Assembly: GCA_025357545.1 (NCBI GenBank)
Contig: JANXPB010000188.1
Location: 1-64,000, forward strand
Reading direction: 5' to 3'
Source of the DNA: Holophagaceae bacterium
GTDB lineage: Bacteria; Acidobacteriota; Holophagae; Holophagales; Holophagaceae
Length of the DNA stretch: 64,000 nucleotides
Under the pieces are notes generated by a model. It worked only from the letters and a program-made list of their open reading frames with translations, was not told the DNA's origin and made no database searches. Position numbers and translations under genes: made by a program. Shown piece after piece: positions 28,261 through 38,073 of the stretch; position 1 is the stretch's first letter, and every line of letters begins with the position of its first letter.

Positions 28261-29523
28261 ATGAGCAACGAAGAATTGTTCAAGGAAGCCCTCACCCATT
28301 TTCCGGGGGGCGTGAGCAGCCCGGTGCGCGCATTCCGCGCCGTGGGCGGCACTCCGAAATTCTTCAAACGGGCCTGGGACTGCTGGTTCGAAGACGAGGA
28401 TGGACACACTTTTCTGGACCTGTGCATGTCTTGGGGGCCCCTGATCCTGGGCCACTCGCAACCCGCCATCCTGAAGGCGGTGGCCGAATCCATGCAGGAG
28501 GGCCTGACCTTCGGCGCGCCCTCCCGCCGCGAACTGGCCTTGGCCCGGCGCATCAAGGAGATGGTGCCCTTTGTGGAAAAACTGCGCTTCGTGAGCAGCG
28601 GCACCGAAGCGGTGATGAGCGCCCTCCGCGCGGCGCGCGGGTTCACCAAGCGCGACCGCATCCTGAAATTCGACGGCTGCTACCACGGCCACAGCGACGG
28701 CATGCTGGTGAAGGCCGGATCAGGCCTGGTGACCTTCGGCGAGCCCAGTTCCGCAGGGGTGCCGGCCGCCATCGGCGAGCTCACCTCCGTGCTGCCCTTG
28801 GATGATTTCGGCGCACTGAGCCGCTACTTCGACGAGCACGGGATGCAGACCGCCTGCGCCATCATCGAGCCGGTCCCCGCTAACAATGGCCTGCTGCCCC
28901 AGCAGCTGGACTTCCTGAAGACGCTGCGGGAACTGTGCACCCGCCACGGCACGATCCTCATTTTCGATGAAGTCATCAGCGGCTTCCGGGTGGGGCCCGG
29001 CGGAGCGGCGGAGATGTACAAGATCACGCCCGATCTCGTCACCTACGGCAAGATCATCGGCGGCGGCATGCCCGTGGGCTGCTATGGCGGCCGCAAGGAC
29101 ATCATGGGCGTGGTGGCCCCGGATGGCCCGGTGTACCAGGCGGGAACGCTCAGCGGCAATCCCGTGGCCATGGCCGCGGGACTGGCGACGCTGGAGCGGC
29201 TGACGCCTGACTTTTACGCCAGCCTCAACCATCGGGCGGTCATTTGGGCCAAGGTTTTCGAGAGGATCCCCGGCGTCCACGCCCCTCATATCGGCAGCCT
29301 GATCTGGCCCCTCTTCCAGGAAGGCGTCCGCCGCAGCGATGCGGTGAAGACCGGCTCCATCACCCAATTCAACAAGCTGCACCGGCTGCTGCTGGACCAG
29401 GGCGTGTACCTGCCGCCCAGCGGCTACGAGGTTGCCTTCCTGTCGGGCGCCCACGATGAGAAAGCCTTGCAGCACTTCGAACGAGCGGTGGCGGCCGTGG
29501 CACCGATGATGGCCGGGAGCTGA
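28261..29523 (+). CDS. hemL: Glutamate-1-semialdehyde 2,1-aminomutase
   Basis: FPGGVSSPVRAFRAVGGTPKFFKRA; LIFDEVISGFRVGPGGAAEMYKITPDLVTYGKIIGGGMPVG. Confidence 0.97.
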   Translation: MSNEELFKEALTHFPGGVSSPVRAFRAVGGTPKFFKRAWDCWFEDEDGHTFLDLCMSWGPLILGHSQPAILKAVAESMQEGLTFGAPSRRELALARRIKEMVPFVEKLRFVSSGTEAVMSALRAARGFTKRDRILKFDGCYHGHSDGMLVKAGSGLVTFGEPSSAGVPAAIGELTSVLPLDDFGALSRYFDEHGMQTACAIIEPVPANNGLLPQQLDFLKTLRELCTRHGTILIFDEVISGFRVGPGGAAEMYKITPDLVTYGKIIGGGMPVGCYGGRKDIMGVVAPDGPVYQAGTLSGNPVAMAAGLATLERLTPDFYASLNHRAVIWAKVFERIPGVHAPHIGSLIWPLFQEGVRRSDAVKTGSITQFNKLHRLLLDQGVYLPPSGYEVAFLSGAHDEKALQHFERAVAAVAPMMAGS

Positions 29524-29585
29524 CTCCGCCCACACCTGATGGACCTCTTCAGAATCCTCCCCGCAGTGCCTTTTCCGAGCTGACC

Positions 29586-30578
29586 ATGACACCTCCTCTC
29601 CTCCGCGTCCTCCAGGGCGAAACACTTTCCACGCCGCCGGTCTGGTTCATGCGGCAGGCAGGGCGGTTCCTCCCGGAGTACCGCGCCATCCGCGCCAAGG
29701 CCACCTTCGAACAATTGCTGACTGACAGCGACCTCGCCGCCGAAGTCTCGCTGCAACCCATCCGCCGCTTCCCCGGCATCGACGGCGCCATCATCTTCAG
29801 CGACATCCTGGTGATCCTGGATGCCCTCGGCTGCGGCGTGACCATTCCCGAAGGCGGCCCCCGCCTGGCGCGCACCTTGGACCAAATCGACCCAGATATC
29901 GAGCTTAACGAACGGATTTTCGATCCTGTCCAGGCGGCCATCCGGAAAGTGAAGGCCGAGCTGCCGGACCGGGTGACCATGCTGGGTTTCGCAGGTGCGC
30001 CCTGGACCCTCCTCGCCTACGGCATAGAGGGAAAGGGGAGCAAGACCTGGGCCCGCGCCAAGGCCTTCCTGCATCAGGAACCCGTGAAAGCCCAGAAATG
30101 GATGGACCGCCTCGCGGACGCCTCTGCCCGGCTGTTGAACCTCCATATCGGGGCGGGCGCCCAGGGCGTCCAGCTTTTTGATACCTGGGCCGGCGAGCTG
30201 GACCCGGCGGATTACCGCGAGTTCGCACTGCCCGCCGTGAAGCGCACGCTCGATCAGGTGCAGGGCGCGCCCCGCCTGTTTTTTGCCCGCAGTGGCTACC
30301 TGCCTCAGGAGCTCGCGGACCTGCCCTGCGAAGGCCTGGCCGTGCCCTGGCAGGTGCCCATGCGGGAAGCCCGGACACGCTTCTCGGCCACCAAGGTGCT
30401 GCAGGGCAATCTGGATCCGGTGGCCCTGTTGGCCGGGAAGGCAACCGCGACCCGCAAGGCCCGGGAAATCGTGGACGTGATGCAGGGCGCGCCCCATATT
30501 TTCAACCTGGGCCATGGCCTGGTGCCGGAAACGGATCCCGACGTCCTCCAAGCCGTCATCGAGGAAGTAAAAAAGTGA
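29586..30578 (+). CDS. hemE: Uroporphyrinogen decarboxylase
   Basis: TPPVWFMRQAGRFLPEYRAIR; FSDILVILDALGCGVTI. Confidence 0.97.
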   Translation: MTPPLLRVLQGETLSTPPVWFMRQAGRFLPEYRAIRAKATFEQLLTDSDLAAEVSLQPIRRFPGIDGAIIFSDILVILDALGCGVTIPEGGPRLARTLDQIDPDIELNERIFDPVQAAIRKVKAELPDRVTMLGFAGAPWTLLAYGIEGKGSKTWARAKAFLHQEPVKAQKWMDRLADASARLLNLHIGAGAQGVQLFDTWAGELDPADYREFALPAVKRTLDQVQGAPRLFFARSGYLPQELADLPCEGLAVPWQVPMREARTRFSATKVLQGNLDPVALLAGKATATRKAREIVDVMQGAPHIFNLGHGLVPETDPDVLQAVIEEVKK

Positions 30579-30637
30579 ACCCGGATAGGCTGCCTCGCTT
30601 CTGAATCGAAGGTCTTGCTGGATTGGAAATCGAACCC

Positions 30638-32002
30638 ATGACGACGCTTCCCGAACTGATCCAGCGCTACGACCGTCCCGGCCCCCGCTACACGGGCTAC
30701 CCCATGCCGCCCGTGTGGCAGGACGACTTTCCGGAATCCGAGATCATCGAGGCCCTAGCCCGGGCGGATTCAAGCCCCGAACCCCTGTCCCTCTATGCCC
30801 ATCTGCCCTTCTGCAAGCGACGTTGCGCCTACTGCGGCTGCAACGTGGTCATCAGCCCCAAGTACGACCCTGTGGCCGCTTTCCTGGCCACCCTGGAGCG
30901 CGAAGCGGAACTCTGGGCCAGCCACCTGCCGAACCGGCGTGGTGTCATCCAGATGCATTGGGGCGGTGGCACTCCCACCTATCTGGATGTGCCGGATCTG
31001 CAAAAGGTCTTCAATCTCATAACGGAACGATTTCCGCTCTTGCCGGGAGCCGAAGTGTCCCTGGAAGTCGATCCGACATTTTTGCGTCCGGACCAGCTCC
31101 CGGCGCTCCGGAAGATGGGCTTCAACCGCGTCTCTTTCGGCGTGCAGGATCTCGATGAACATGTGCAGGAGCTGATCACCCGCGGCCAGACCTGGGATCA
31201 GACCCTCGCCGCCGTGCGCCAGGCGCGCGCGGAAGGCTTCGATGGCATCAATCTGGACCTGGTCTACGGCCTTCCGGGCCAAACCTTGGACACCTTCCGG
31301 CGGACGCTGGAAGAAACCCTCCAACTGAGCCCTGACCGGCTGGCTGTGTACGGCTTCGCCTACCTGCCGGCCATGATGCCGTTCCAGCGCAGCATCCCGG
31401 CTGAAACTTTGCCCCCGCCGGGATTGCGCCTCGACTTGCTGCTCATGGCTTCAGAACTGCTGGAAAAGGCGGGTTATGTCACCGTGGGCATGGATCACTT
31501 CGCCCATCCTTCCGATCCCCTGGCCAAGGCGATCCATGATGGCCGGCTGACCCGCAACTTCATGGGCTATGCAGTGAAGGGCGGCCCGGACATGGTGAGC
31601 GTCGGCCCCAGCGCCATCAGCCAGATCGGCGGCGTCTACCACCAGAACGACAAGATCCTGAGCCGTTGGGAACATGCGGTGGACAGTGGCCACTTCGCCA
31701 TGCACAAGGGCCATCACTGTTCCCCCGAGGACGAGATGCGCCGCTGGGTGATCCACCAGATCATGGGCCGCTTCGAGCTGCGCTGGGCCGAGCTGAAGGA
31801 TCAGTTCGGGGTGGGGCAGGAGCACTTCGCCGAGGCGGTGGAGGAGCTCAAGGCCGAGGAGCCCTTCGGGATTGTGGAGTTGCGGGAGGAAGGCGTTTTC
31901 GTCACGGAGCTGGGGCGCCGCTTCGTGCGGAACCTGGCCATGCCCTTCGATGCCTATCTGGCCAAGATGGCCGCGCGCACCAAGTTCTCGAGGACCGTCT
32001 GA
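30638..32002 (+). CDS. hemN: Oxygen-independent coproporphyrinogen III oxidase (HemN)
   Basis: RYDRPGPRYTGYPMPPVW; radical SAM motif CKRRCAYCGCNVVISP (HemN-type YCGC). Confidence 0.95.
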   Translation: MTTLPELIQRYDRPGPRYTGYPMPPVWQDDFPESEIIEALARADSSPEPLSLYAHLPFCKRRCAYCGCNVVISPKYDPVAAFLATLEREAELWASHLPNRRGVIQMHWGGGTPTYLDVPDLQKVFNLITERFPLLPGAEVSLEVDPTFLRPDQLPALRKMGFNRVSFGVQDLDEHVQELITRGQTWDQTLAAVRQARAEGFDGINLDLVYGLPGQTLDTFRRTLEETLQLSPDRLAVYGFAYLPAMMPFQRSIPAETLPPPGLRLDLLLMASELLEKAGYVTVGMDHFAHPSDPLAKAIHDGRLTRNFMGYAVKGGPDMVSVGPSAISQIGGVYHQNDKILSRWEHAVDSGHFAMHKGHHCSPEDEMRRWVIHQIMGRFELRWAELKDQFGVGQEHFAEAVEELKAEEPFGIVELREEGVFVTELGRRFVRNLAMPFDAYLAKMAARTKFSRTV

Positions 32003-33018
32003 TGGATCTCCTCTCCCAGCTCAAGGCCGACGCCCAGGAAGCCATGGCCGCCCCGAAGGCAGACACGGCCGTGCTGCTGTTGAATCTCGGCGGACCTGTG
32101 AATCTCCACCAAGTGGAAGCCTTCCTGTTCAACCTGTTCAGCGATCGCGAGCTCATCAAGCTGCCTGGGCCCGCATGGTTCCAGCCCATCTATGCGAAGG
32201 GCATCGCCCGTTTCCGGCGCAAGGGCACCTCCAAAAAATATGCGGAGATCGGCGGCGGGTCTCCGCTGCTGAGGCAATCCGCCCTGCAGGCCTCGGCGTT
32301 GCGGGACGCGCTCCGCAAAGCCGGCCGGACGGAACCGGTAAAACTACTGTTCCGCTACACCCAACCCCGGGCGGCGGGTCTGTTGAAGGCCCTGAAACGG
32401 CAAGGCATCACGCGGCTGCTGCCCGTGACCCTCTATCCCCACGACTGCATCGCCACCACCGGATCGAGCATCCGCGAATTGGAAGTCGAAGCCACCAAAT
32501 GCGGCATGTCCGTGCTGCGGGGCGTCCGCGCCTACGCCACGGATTCCGACTATCTGGACGCCGTGGAAGCGCCACTGCGGGCGGCCCTCGAAGAGCTGCC
32601 CTACGCCACGGTGATCTTCAGCGCCCACTCCCTGCCGATGAGCCAGATCGAGGCGGGCGATCCCTACGAAGAAGAGATCAAGGCCACTGTGGAGGCCCTG
32701 AAAGCGCGCATCGGCGACCTTCCAGGGGGTTCGATCCTGGCCTACCAGAGCCGTGTGGGGCCCATCCGCTGGCTGACGCCCTCCTTGAAGAAAGTGCTGG
32801 GGGATTTTGGCGGGCGCGACGTGATCATCCTGCCCTTGAGCTTCGTCAGCGAGCACATCGAGACCCTCCACGAGCTGGATATCGAATACGCGGCTTGGGC
32901 CAAGCAGGTGGGCATCCGCACTTACCGCCGGCTGCCCGCTCCTGGCATCCATCCCAGTTACATCCGCTGCCTCACGCGGCTCACGCTGCAGGCGCTGCAG
33001 CCCGGAGGCGCCGAATGA
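32002..33018 (+). CDS. hemH: Ferrochelatase
   Basis: TAVLLLNLGGPVNLHQVEAFLFNLFSDRELI; FSAHSLPMSQIEAGDPYEEEI; TGATG overlap with hemN. Confidence 0.96.
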   Translation: MDLLSQLKADAQEAMAAPKADTAVLLLNLGGPVNLHQVEAFLFNLFSDRELIKLPGPAWFQPIYAKGIARFRRKGTSKKYAEIGGGSPLLRQSALQASALRDALRKAGRTEPVKLLFRYTQPRAAGLLKALKRQGITRLLPVTLYPHDCIATTGSSIRELEVEATKCGMSVLRGVRAYATDSDYLDAVEAPLRAALEELPYATVIFSAHSLPMSQIEAGDPYEEEIKATVEALKARIGDLPGGSILAYQSRVGPIRWLTPSLKKVLGDFGGRDVIILPLSFVSEHIETLHELDIEYAAWAKQVGIRTYRRLPAPGIHPSYIRCLTRLTLQALQPGGAE

Positions 33019-34292
33019 CCACACTCATTCTCGGAGGCGGCATCAGCGGGCTGGTCACGGCCTGGGAGCTGCAGAAACGCGGGGCAGAAGTGGAAGTGTG
33101 GGAGGCCCAGGAGACCGCCGGCGGTTGGGTGCACACCATGCCTTGGCCCGATCCCCAGGGCCGTCCCGGCCACCTGGAACGGGGCCCCCAGGGCGTGCTG
33201 ATCGCGCCTGGCTCCGCCGCAGACCGGCTCTTCAAGGAACTCGATCTGGAAGCCAAGAGCCCAGGCCATGGCGCCCGCTGGGTGGGGAAGGGGGGCTTAC
33301 TGCTTCCGGTTCCTTCGGCCCCGGTGGCGCTGTTGTTCTCCCGGTTGATGTCCGTGTCGGCCAAATTGCGGATGATGATGGAACCCTTCATCAAGGTGCG
33401 TTCCAAGGAACCCGAGGAGGGATTGTCGGCCTTCGTGGCGCGGCGCCTGGGCCGCGGTGTCGCTGAAGACCTATTGCCGGCGATGGTGGCAGGCATCCTG
33501 GCGGCCCCGGCAGAATCGCTGTCGGTGGACGCCCTTCCCAAGCTGCTCCAGTGGGAAGCGGCGGGCTCTCTTTTCCAAGGCATGCGGCAGGGCGGACGCA
33601 GCGCCTTGATGGTGCCCAAGGGCGGCATGGGCATGCTGCCGAAAAAGCTGGCCGCCCGCATTCCCGGCCTTCGCACCGGCCTGCGGGCCGAGGGCATTGA
33701 AGCGCTGGATGCAGGCCGCTGGCGGGTCTGGGGCGGCGGCGAGGTGCGGGAAGTGGACCGCCTTCTGCTCGCTCTCCCAGCCTTCGAGGCCGCCACCCTG
33801 TTGGGCCCCATCGCCCCGCAGAGCGCCGAGGCCCTGGGGGACATCCCCTACACCTCGGTGCGCCTGCGCAACAGCCGCCATGCGCCCTTGGCGCCGCTGA
33901 AGGACTCCTTTGGCTTCCTGGTGCACCCCCCGGAGGGACACGGCTTCCTGGGGGCCCTGGTGCCTTCCTGGATCGACCCGGACAGCGCTCCGTCGGATCT
34001 CATGCAGTTGCGGGTCTTCCTGGGAGGGGCTTTCGAGATGGACCGCTCGCTGTCGGAATCGGCCGGGGTGCAGCGGGTGCTCAATTCCTGGGTCCCCGAA
34101 TTGGGCGAGGCGGTGCAGATCCGCGAGGAGTTCGCCGAACGCGCCATCCCCAGGCCAGTGCTGGGGCATCGGGCCCGGGTGGAGGCAGCGCTAGGAGGCC
34201 TGCCCAAGGGCATCGACTGGATCAGCAACGCTCGTTTTGGACCCGGGGTGCGGGATGTCATCGAAGGCGTGGAAGGGTGGCTGAAGGCCTAG
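33015..34292 (+). CDS. hemY: Protoporphyrinogen oxidase, HemY-type FAD flavoprotein
   Basis: LILGGGISGLVTAWELQKRGAEVEVWEAQETAGGWV FAD-binding motif; last gene of hem cluster. Confidence 0.88.
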   Translation: MTTLILGGGISGLVTAWELQKRGAEVEVWEAQETAGGWVHTMPWPDPQGRPGHLERGPQGVLIAPGSAADRLFKELDLEAKSPGHGARWVGKGGLLLPVPSAPVALLFSRLMSVSAKLRMMMEPFIKVRSKEPEEGLSAFVARRLGRGVAEDLLPAMVAGILAAPAESLSVDALPKLLQWEAAGSLFQGMRQGGRSALMVPKGGMGMLPKKLAARIPGLRTGLRAEGIEALDAGRWRVWGGGEVREVDRLLLALPAFEAATLLGPIAPQSAEALGDIPYTSVRLRNSRHAPLAPLKDSFGFLVHPPEGHGFLGALVPSWIDPDSAPSDLMQLRVFLGGAFEMDRSLSESAGVQRVLNSWVPELGEAVQIREEFAERAIPRPVLGHRARVEAALGGLPKGIDWISNARFGPGVRDVIEGVEGWLKA

Positions 34293-34675
34293 CCTTTGAG
34301 GCCCAGTGTCTTCCGCGCGGCGCTCCGAAAGGAATTGGCGAGTTCGAGGGACTCCTTGGCCATGGCGGGCGTGGCGCTTTCTTCGGGTTCCTGGATGATG
34401 CGATTGGTGGCGCTGAGCTTGCTCAGCTGCTGCCGATGGGCCTCCCAGCCGGGTTCGATGTCGGCGCAAAGATAGAGCAGCACCGCCAGGTGGGAAGTCG
34501 TAGGGAAGTGCACTTCGCTTTCCTGGAGCCGCGCCTTCAAGTAGTTCTCGGCGCACTGGTGGGCATGGAAGCAGACCGCATCCGGATTGGCGCCCTTCTT
34601 CACCACCAGCTCGCGTTTAGCCGTGCCCAGGTGGGCTTCAGCCTTTGCGATCCAGTTGGCGCTGAGTTCCTTCAT
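34289..34675 (-). CDS. HEPN domain-containing protein
   Basis: WIAKAEAHLGTAKRELVVKKGANPDAVCFHAHQCAENYLKARL. Confidence 0.85.
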   Translation of the reverse strand: MKELSANWIAKAEAHLGTAKRELVVKKGANPDAVCFHAHQCAENYLKARLQESEVHFPTTSHLAVLLYLCADIEPGWEAHRQQLSKLSATNRIIQEPEESATPAMAKESLELANSFRSAARKTLGLKG

Positions 34676-34788
34676 GCGGGCCTCCGGATGAGCGAAGAAC
34701 TACCATACGCCCGAAGGAATGGACTGGGATGGAAAATCAGGATCCACCTGGAGGCCAAAGCCGGGTTGAGCGGACTGGGCCCTGGGGA

Positions 34789-35640
34789 TCACCCAAGTTT
34801 TTCCACGGTCTCATCAACACCCCTGGCGCTCAGGGCGCCCAGGCCGAGATCCAGCAGGTGCGTGCCCTTGATATTGGACATGGCTTTCAGCATGGAGGCC
34901 TTGATTTGCGGAATGCTTGCCTGCAACTGCCCGATGAGCGCCTTGGTTTGCTTGCGGCGGCTCTCCAGCACGCTGCAGGCGCACATGGGACAGCCGCAGG
35001 GGACGATGGGATAGCCCTTCAGCCAGGTGTAGCGACGCAGGTCATCTTCTTCGCAGGTGCCGAGGGGGCGGATGACGGTATTGGCGCCGTCATCGCTGGT
35101 GAGACGCAGCGGCATGGTGGCTAGCTTGCCCGCGAAGAACAGGTTCAGCAGCAGCGTCTCCAGCAGGTCGTCGAGATGGTGCCCCAGGGCGATCTTGGAG
35201 TAGCCATGTTCCTTGGCGTGGGAATAGAGCACGCCGCGCCGCAGCCGCGCGCAAATGATGCAAGGCGTCTCTTCCGGCCGCTGCCGGATCAGCGCGTCGA
35301 TGGGGGCGCCCAGCACGTGATGGGGGATGCCGCGGGCCTCGCAGACCTCGGCGATGCGGTCCGGATCGAAGTTCGGGAAACCCGGGTCCACGGTGATGCC
35401 GTGCACCTCGAAATGGATGGGCGCCCGCTTCTGGAGCAGGTTGAGGACCTCCAGCAGCGCCCAGGAATCCTTGCCGCCGCTGAGCCCCACCAGAATGCGG
35501 TCGCCCTCCTCGATGAGGTTGTAGGTCTGGATGGCCTCGCCCACCCGGCGGAGGATGCGTTTCTCCAGCTTGGGCAGCAGCGCCAGATCCACCTCGGTGG
35601 GGGGTAGAGCCAGGCTGGGCAGGGCGCAGAGGTTCGTCAC
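34789..35640 (-). CDS. ttcA: TtcA-like tRNA thiolation enzyme (ATP pyrophosphatase family)
   Basis: PP-loop LVGLSGGKDSWALLEVL; CIICARLRRGVLYSHAKEHGYSKIALGHHLDDLLETLLLNLFF. Confidence 0.9.
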   Translation of the reverse strand: MTNLCALPSLALPPTEVDLALLPKLEKRILRRVGEAIQTYNLIEEGDRILVGLSGGKDSWALLEVLNLLQKRAPIHFEVHGITVDPGFPNFDPDRIAEVCEARGIPHHVLGAPIDALIRQRPEETPCIICARLRRGVLYSHAKEHGYSKIALGHHLDDLLETLLLNLFFAGKLATMPLRLTSDDGANTVIRPLGTCEEDDLRRYTWLKGYPIVPCGCPMCACSVLESRRKQTKALIGQLQASIPQIKASMLKAMSNIKGTHLLDLGLGALSARGVDETVEKLG

Positions 35641-35643
35641 CCG

Positions 35644-36156
35644 CTAGCCCATGAGCGCGGCGCAGCCCTTCTGCTTGCCGTTCATCATCGAGGCTTCAGC
35701 CTCGCGGACATACTCAGGGCAAGTACAGACGGGGCATGTGTTGCTGTGGGTCTCGGTGCACAAGTCCGCGATATTGACCTTCTCCATAAAGGTGGTGATG
35801 TGCTCTTCGAGTTGGCGCCAGAGGAGCTCGCTCATGCGCTCATCTTCCAGCAGCACCTGGCGGCCGTGGGCGGGATCGTCCTTGGCGACGGCATAGAGGC
35901 TGGCATCCGTGAGACGCAGGATCTCGCCGACGCTCACCTGGTCACAGGGCCGGGTGAGCACGTAGCCGCCCTTGGGCCCGCGCACGCTCTTCACGACGCC
36001 GGCTTTTTTCAGCTTGTGGAAGATCTGTTCCAGGAAGGGTAGGGAGAGTTTTTGCCGTTCGGCGATCTGGTGCAGCGGCACGGGATCGCCATGGCTGTGG
36101 TGGGCCAGGTCGAAAAGCGCTTGCATGGAGTAGCGGCCTCGGGCGGAGATTTTCAC
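35644..36156 (-). CDS. Rrf2 family transcriptional regulator
   Basis: MKISARGRYSMQALFDLAHH...SLPFLEQIFHKLKKAGVVKSVRGPKGGYVLTRP; Cys-rich C-terminus. Confidence 0.93.
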   Translation of the reverse strand: MKISARGRYSMQALFDLAHHSHGDPVPLHQIAERQKLSLPFLEQIFHKLKKAGVVKSVRGPKGGYVLTRPCDQVSVGEILRLTDASLYAVAKDDPAHGRQVLLEDERMSELLWRQLEEHITTFMEKVNIADLCTETHSNTCPVCTCPEYVREAEASMMNGKQKGCAALMG

Positions 36157-36264
36157 CGGACAAACCTACCTTCAACCTTCAAATATGGGATTCCTGACCG
36201 ATTTCGTCAATTTATTAAAACGAAGCAGGGTATTGGATTTGTACACTGGTGGGTGGAGGTGCAG

Positions 36265-36861
36265 ATGCTACGGGAATTGCTGCTGATGGTGTCCATGGTG
36301 GCGGCACTATTTCAGCCCGGGGCCAAGACCGAAGTGAAACCGGCGGAACCCGCTGGCCCCCACTCGATTCCGGTGACCAAGGCTGCCGGACTGCCCCGCG
36401 ACAGCGTGGACAGCCAGCCGGTGCTGGTGGGCGCCACCACGCGGGAAGCCATTCTTTCGCACCGGGACATCTTCCGGGACAACACCAGCCACAGGACCAT
36501 CAAGCCCGATTGGGCCGCACGCTGGAGGGCCATCGACCGGCCCTTGACGCTGGTGGTGGCCTTCGGGTCCTGGTGCAGCGACAGCCAGCGGGAACTCCCG
36601 GAATTCCTGGCCCTCACGAAGGAGACGAATCCCTTCGTGACCATCCATTACATTGGCGTTTCCCGCGACAAGCAGGCACCTGCCGCCGCCTGGCCGAAGG
36701 GCATCCCACCCCAGCCAGTCGCCCTGGTGCCCACTTTCTGGCTGTTCGAACTGCAACCAGGTGGCGCCCAGCAGCTCGTCGGGAAGGTCGTCGAGGCCCC
36801 GCCGAAACCGGAGCAGGGCATGGCCGAAGCCGTACTGGAACTTATCGGTTCTGCCCGCTGA
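36265..36861 (+). CDS. Thioredoxin-family secreted protein
   Basis: Hydrophobic N-terminus; TLVVAFGSWCSDSQRELPEFLAL. Confidence 0.75.
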   Translation: MLRELLLMVSMVAALFQPGAKTEVKPAEPAGPHSIPVTKAAGLPRDSVDSQPVLVGATTREAILSHRDIFRDNTSHRTIKPDWAARWRAIDRPLTLVVAFGSWCSDSQRELPEFLALTKETNPFVTIHYIGVSRDKQAPAAAWPKGIPPQPVALVPTFWLFELQPGGAQQLVGKVVEAPPKPEQGMAEAVLELIGSAR

Positions 36862-36918
36862 AGCACCCCGGCCAGATGGCCGCGATGAATAGCGCGCAGG
36901 GCCCTGCTGCTTGGATCT

Positions 36919-38073
36919 TCAGAGCCGCTCGATGCGGATTTCGACCTTGGGGGCCGGGCCCTTTTTGGGCGCGTCTTCGCGGTCCTTGGTGTGTTCGCGG
37001 TGACGCTCGCTCCGGTGCTCCGGGCGAGGTTCAGCTTTGGCTTCGGGCCGGTGTTCACTGCGCTCACTACGCTCAGTGCGCTCACCACGGTGTTCAGCCC
37101 GGGGGGCTGACTGGGCCTTCGGTGCCAGCGCTGGAGCGGGAACGGCAGCTACGGGCTTGCCGGCCCACACCACGCCCACCTGCTTGACGCGGTCCACCAG
37201 CCGCTGGGGCTCCAGGATCTGGATGCCTTCGCCGAACTGGAGGCACCAACGGGCGATGGCGCGCAGGTCGGTGGCGACAAAGGAGACAATGGCCTTGCCG
37301 TCTTCGCCGTCTTCGATCTTGAATTCCGGAAAGGCTGGTGGAGCCTGCTTCACAGCGAAGATCCACTGCTTCAGCAGGGTCACCTTCACGGGGATGGGTT
37401 CGCCGCCGAGCCAACCGCCGATGAGATTGGGCGGAGTGCCTTCTTTGTAAGGCCCCTGTGCTGAACGGCCGGGCCCCTCGACCAGGTTCACCTCGACCAT
37501 CTGGTCGATGCGGTGGTGGCGTTCCGCGTTGTAGCGGCGGTCCCAGCCCCAGACATACCAAGCCTGGGTAAGCGTATCGAAGATGAGCTGGCGGGGCTCG
37601 AAGGTGCGGGGCGGATTCGCTTCGGCATCGGTGAAAATGAGTTCGATGGCTTGACCGGCCTTCACGGCATGCAGCGCAGTGCCTAGATGGCCCGAGATCG
37701 CCGCGGGGTGGTCGGCCGGCTTCGAAGCGGCCGTCGCGGCGGAAGCCGTGGCGGGTTCCGCGGCCTTTTCCGGCCCGGCGATCTTGGCCGGCCCGTGCTT
37801 CGGACGCTCCGCAGGGGCGGCGGAACCCGAGGCCGCAGGAATGGATTTCAGTGCTGGTTTGGCAGCCACGGCGGCCTTCTTGATCGGCTCTGCCTTGGCT
37901 TTGAGGGCTGGCTTTGCCAGGGCCGCCGGTTTCTTCGGCACCGCCACCGGTTTCTTGGGTGCAAGGGCGGCTTTGGGCTTAGGGGCCGTAGCCTTGGTGA
38001 CACTTTTGGCCGGAGCCTTGGCAGGGGTCTTGGCTTTTACGGCAGTGGTGGCGGTCTTCTTCGCTGGGGCCAT
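36919..38073 (-). CDS. WYL-domain protein with K/A/P-rich N-terminal tail and R/E/H-rich C-terminal tail
   Basis: AIELIFTDAEANPPRTFEPRQLIFDTLTQAWYVWGWDRRYNAERHHRIDQM; tail MAPAKKTATTAVKAKTPAKAPAKSVTKATAPKPKAALAPKK. Confidence 0.72.
   Translation of the reverse strand: MAPAKKTATTAVKAKTPAKAPAKSVTKATAPKPKAALAPKKPVAVPKKPAALAKPALKAKAEPIKKAAVAAKPALKSIPAASGSAAPAERPKHGPAKIAGPEKAAEPATASAATAASKPADHPAAISGHLGTALHAVKAGQAIELIFTDAEANPPRTFEPRQLIFDTLTQAWYVWGWDRRYNAERHHRIDQMVEVNLVEGPGRSAQGPYKEGTPPNLIGGWLGGEPIPVKVTLLKQWIFAVKQAPPAFPEFKIEDGEDGKAIVSFVATDLRAIARWCLQFGEGIQILEPQRLVDRVKQVGVVWAGKPVAAVPAPALAPKAQSAPRAEHRGERTERSERSEHRPEAKAEPRPEHRSERHREHTKDREDAPKKGPAPKVEIRIERL

Noticed and set aside
34289-34675. HEPN protein as toxin of a HEPN/MNT toxin-antitoxin or defence system
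   Set aside because: No adjacent MNT nucleotidyltransferase and no other defence gene; kept only as a HEPN-domain protein.
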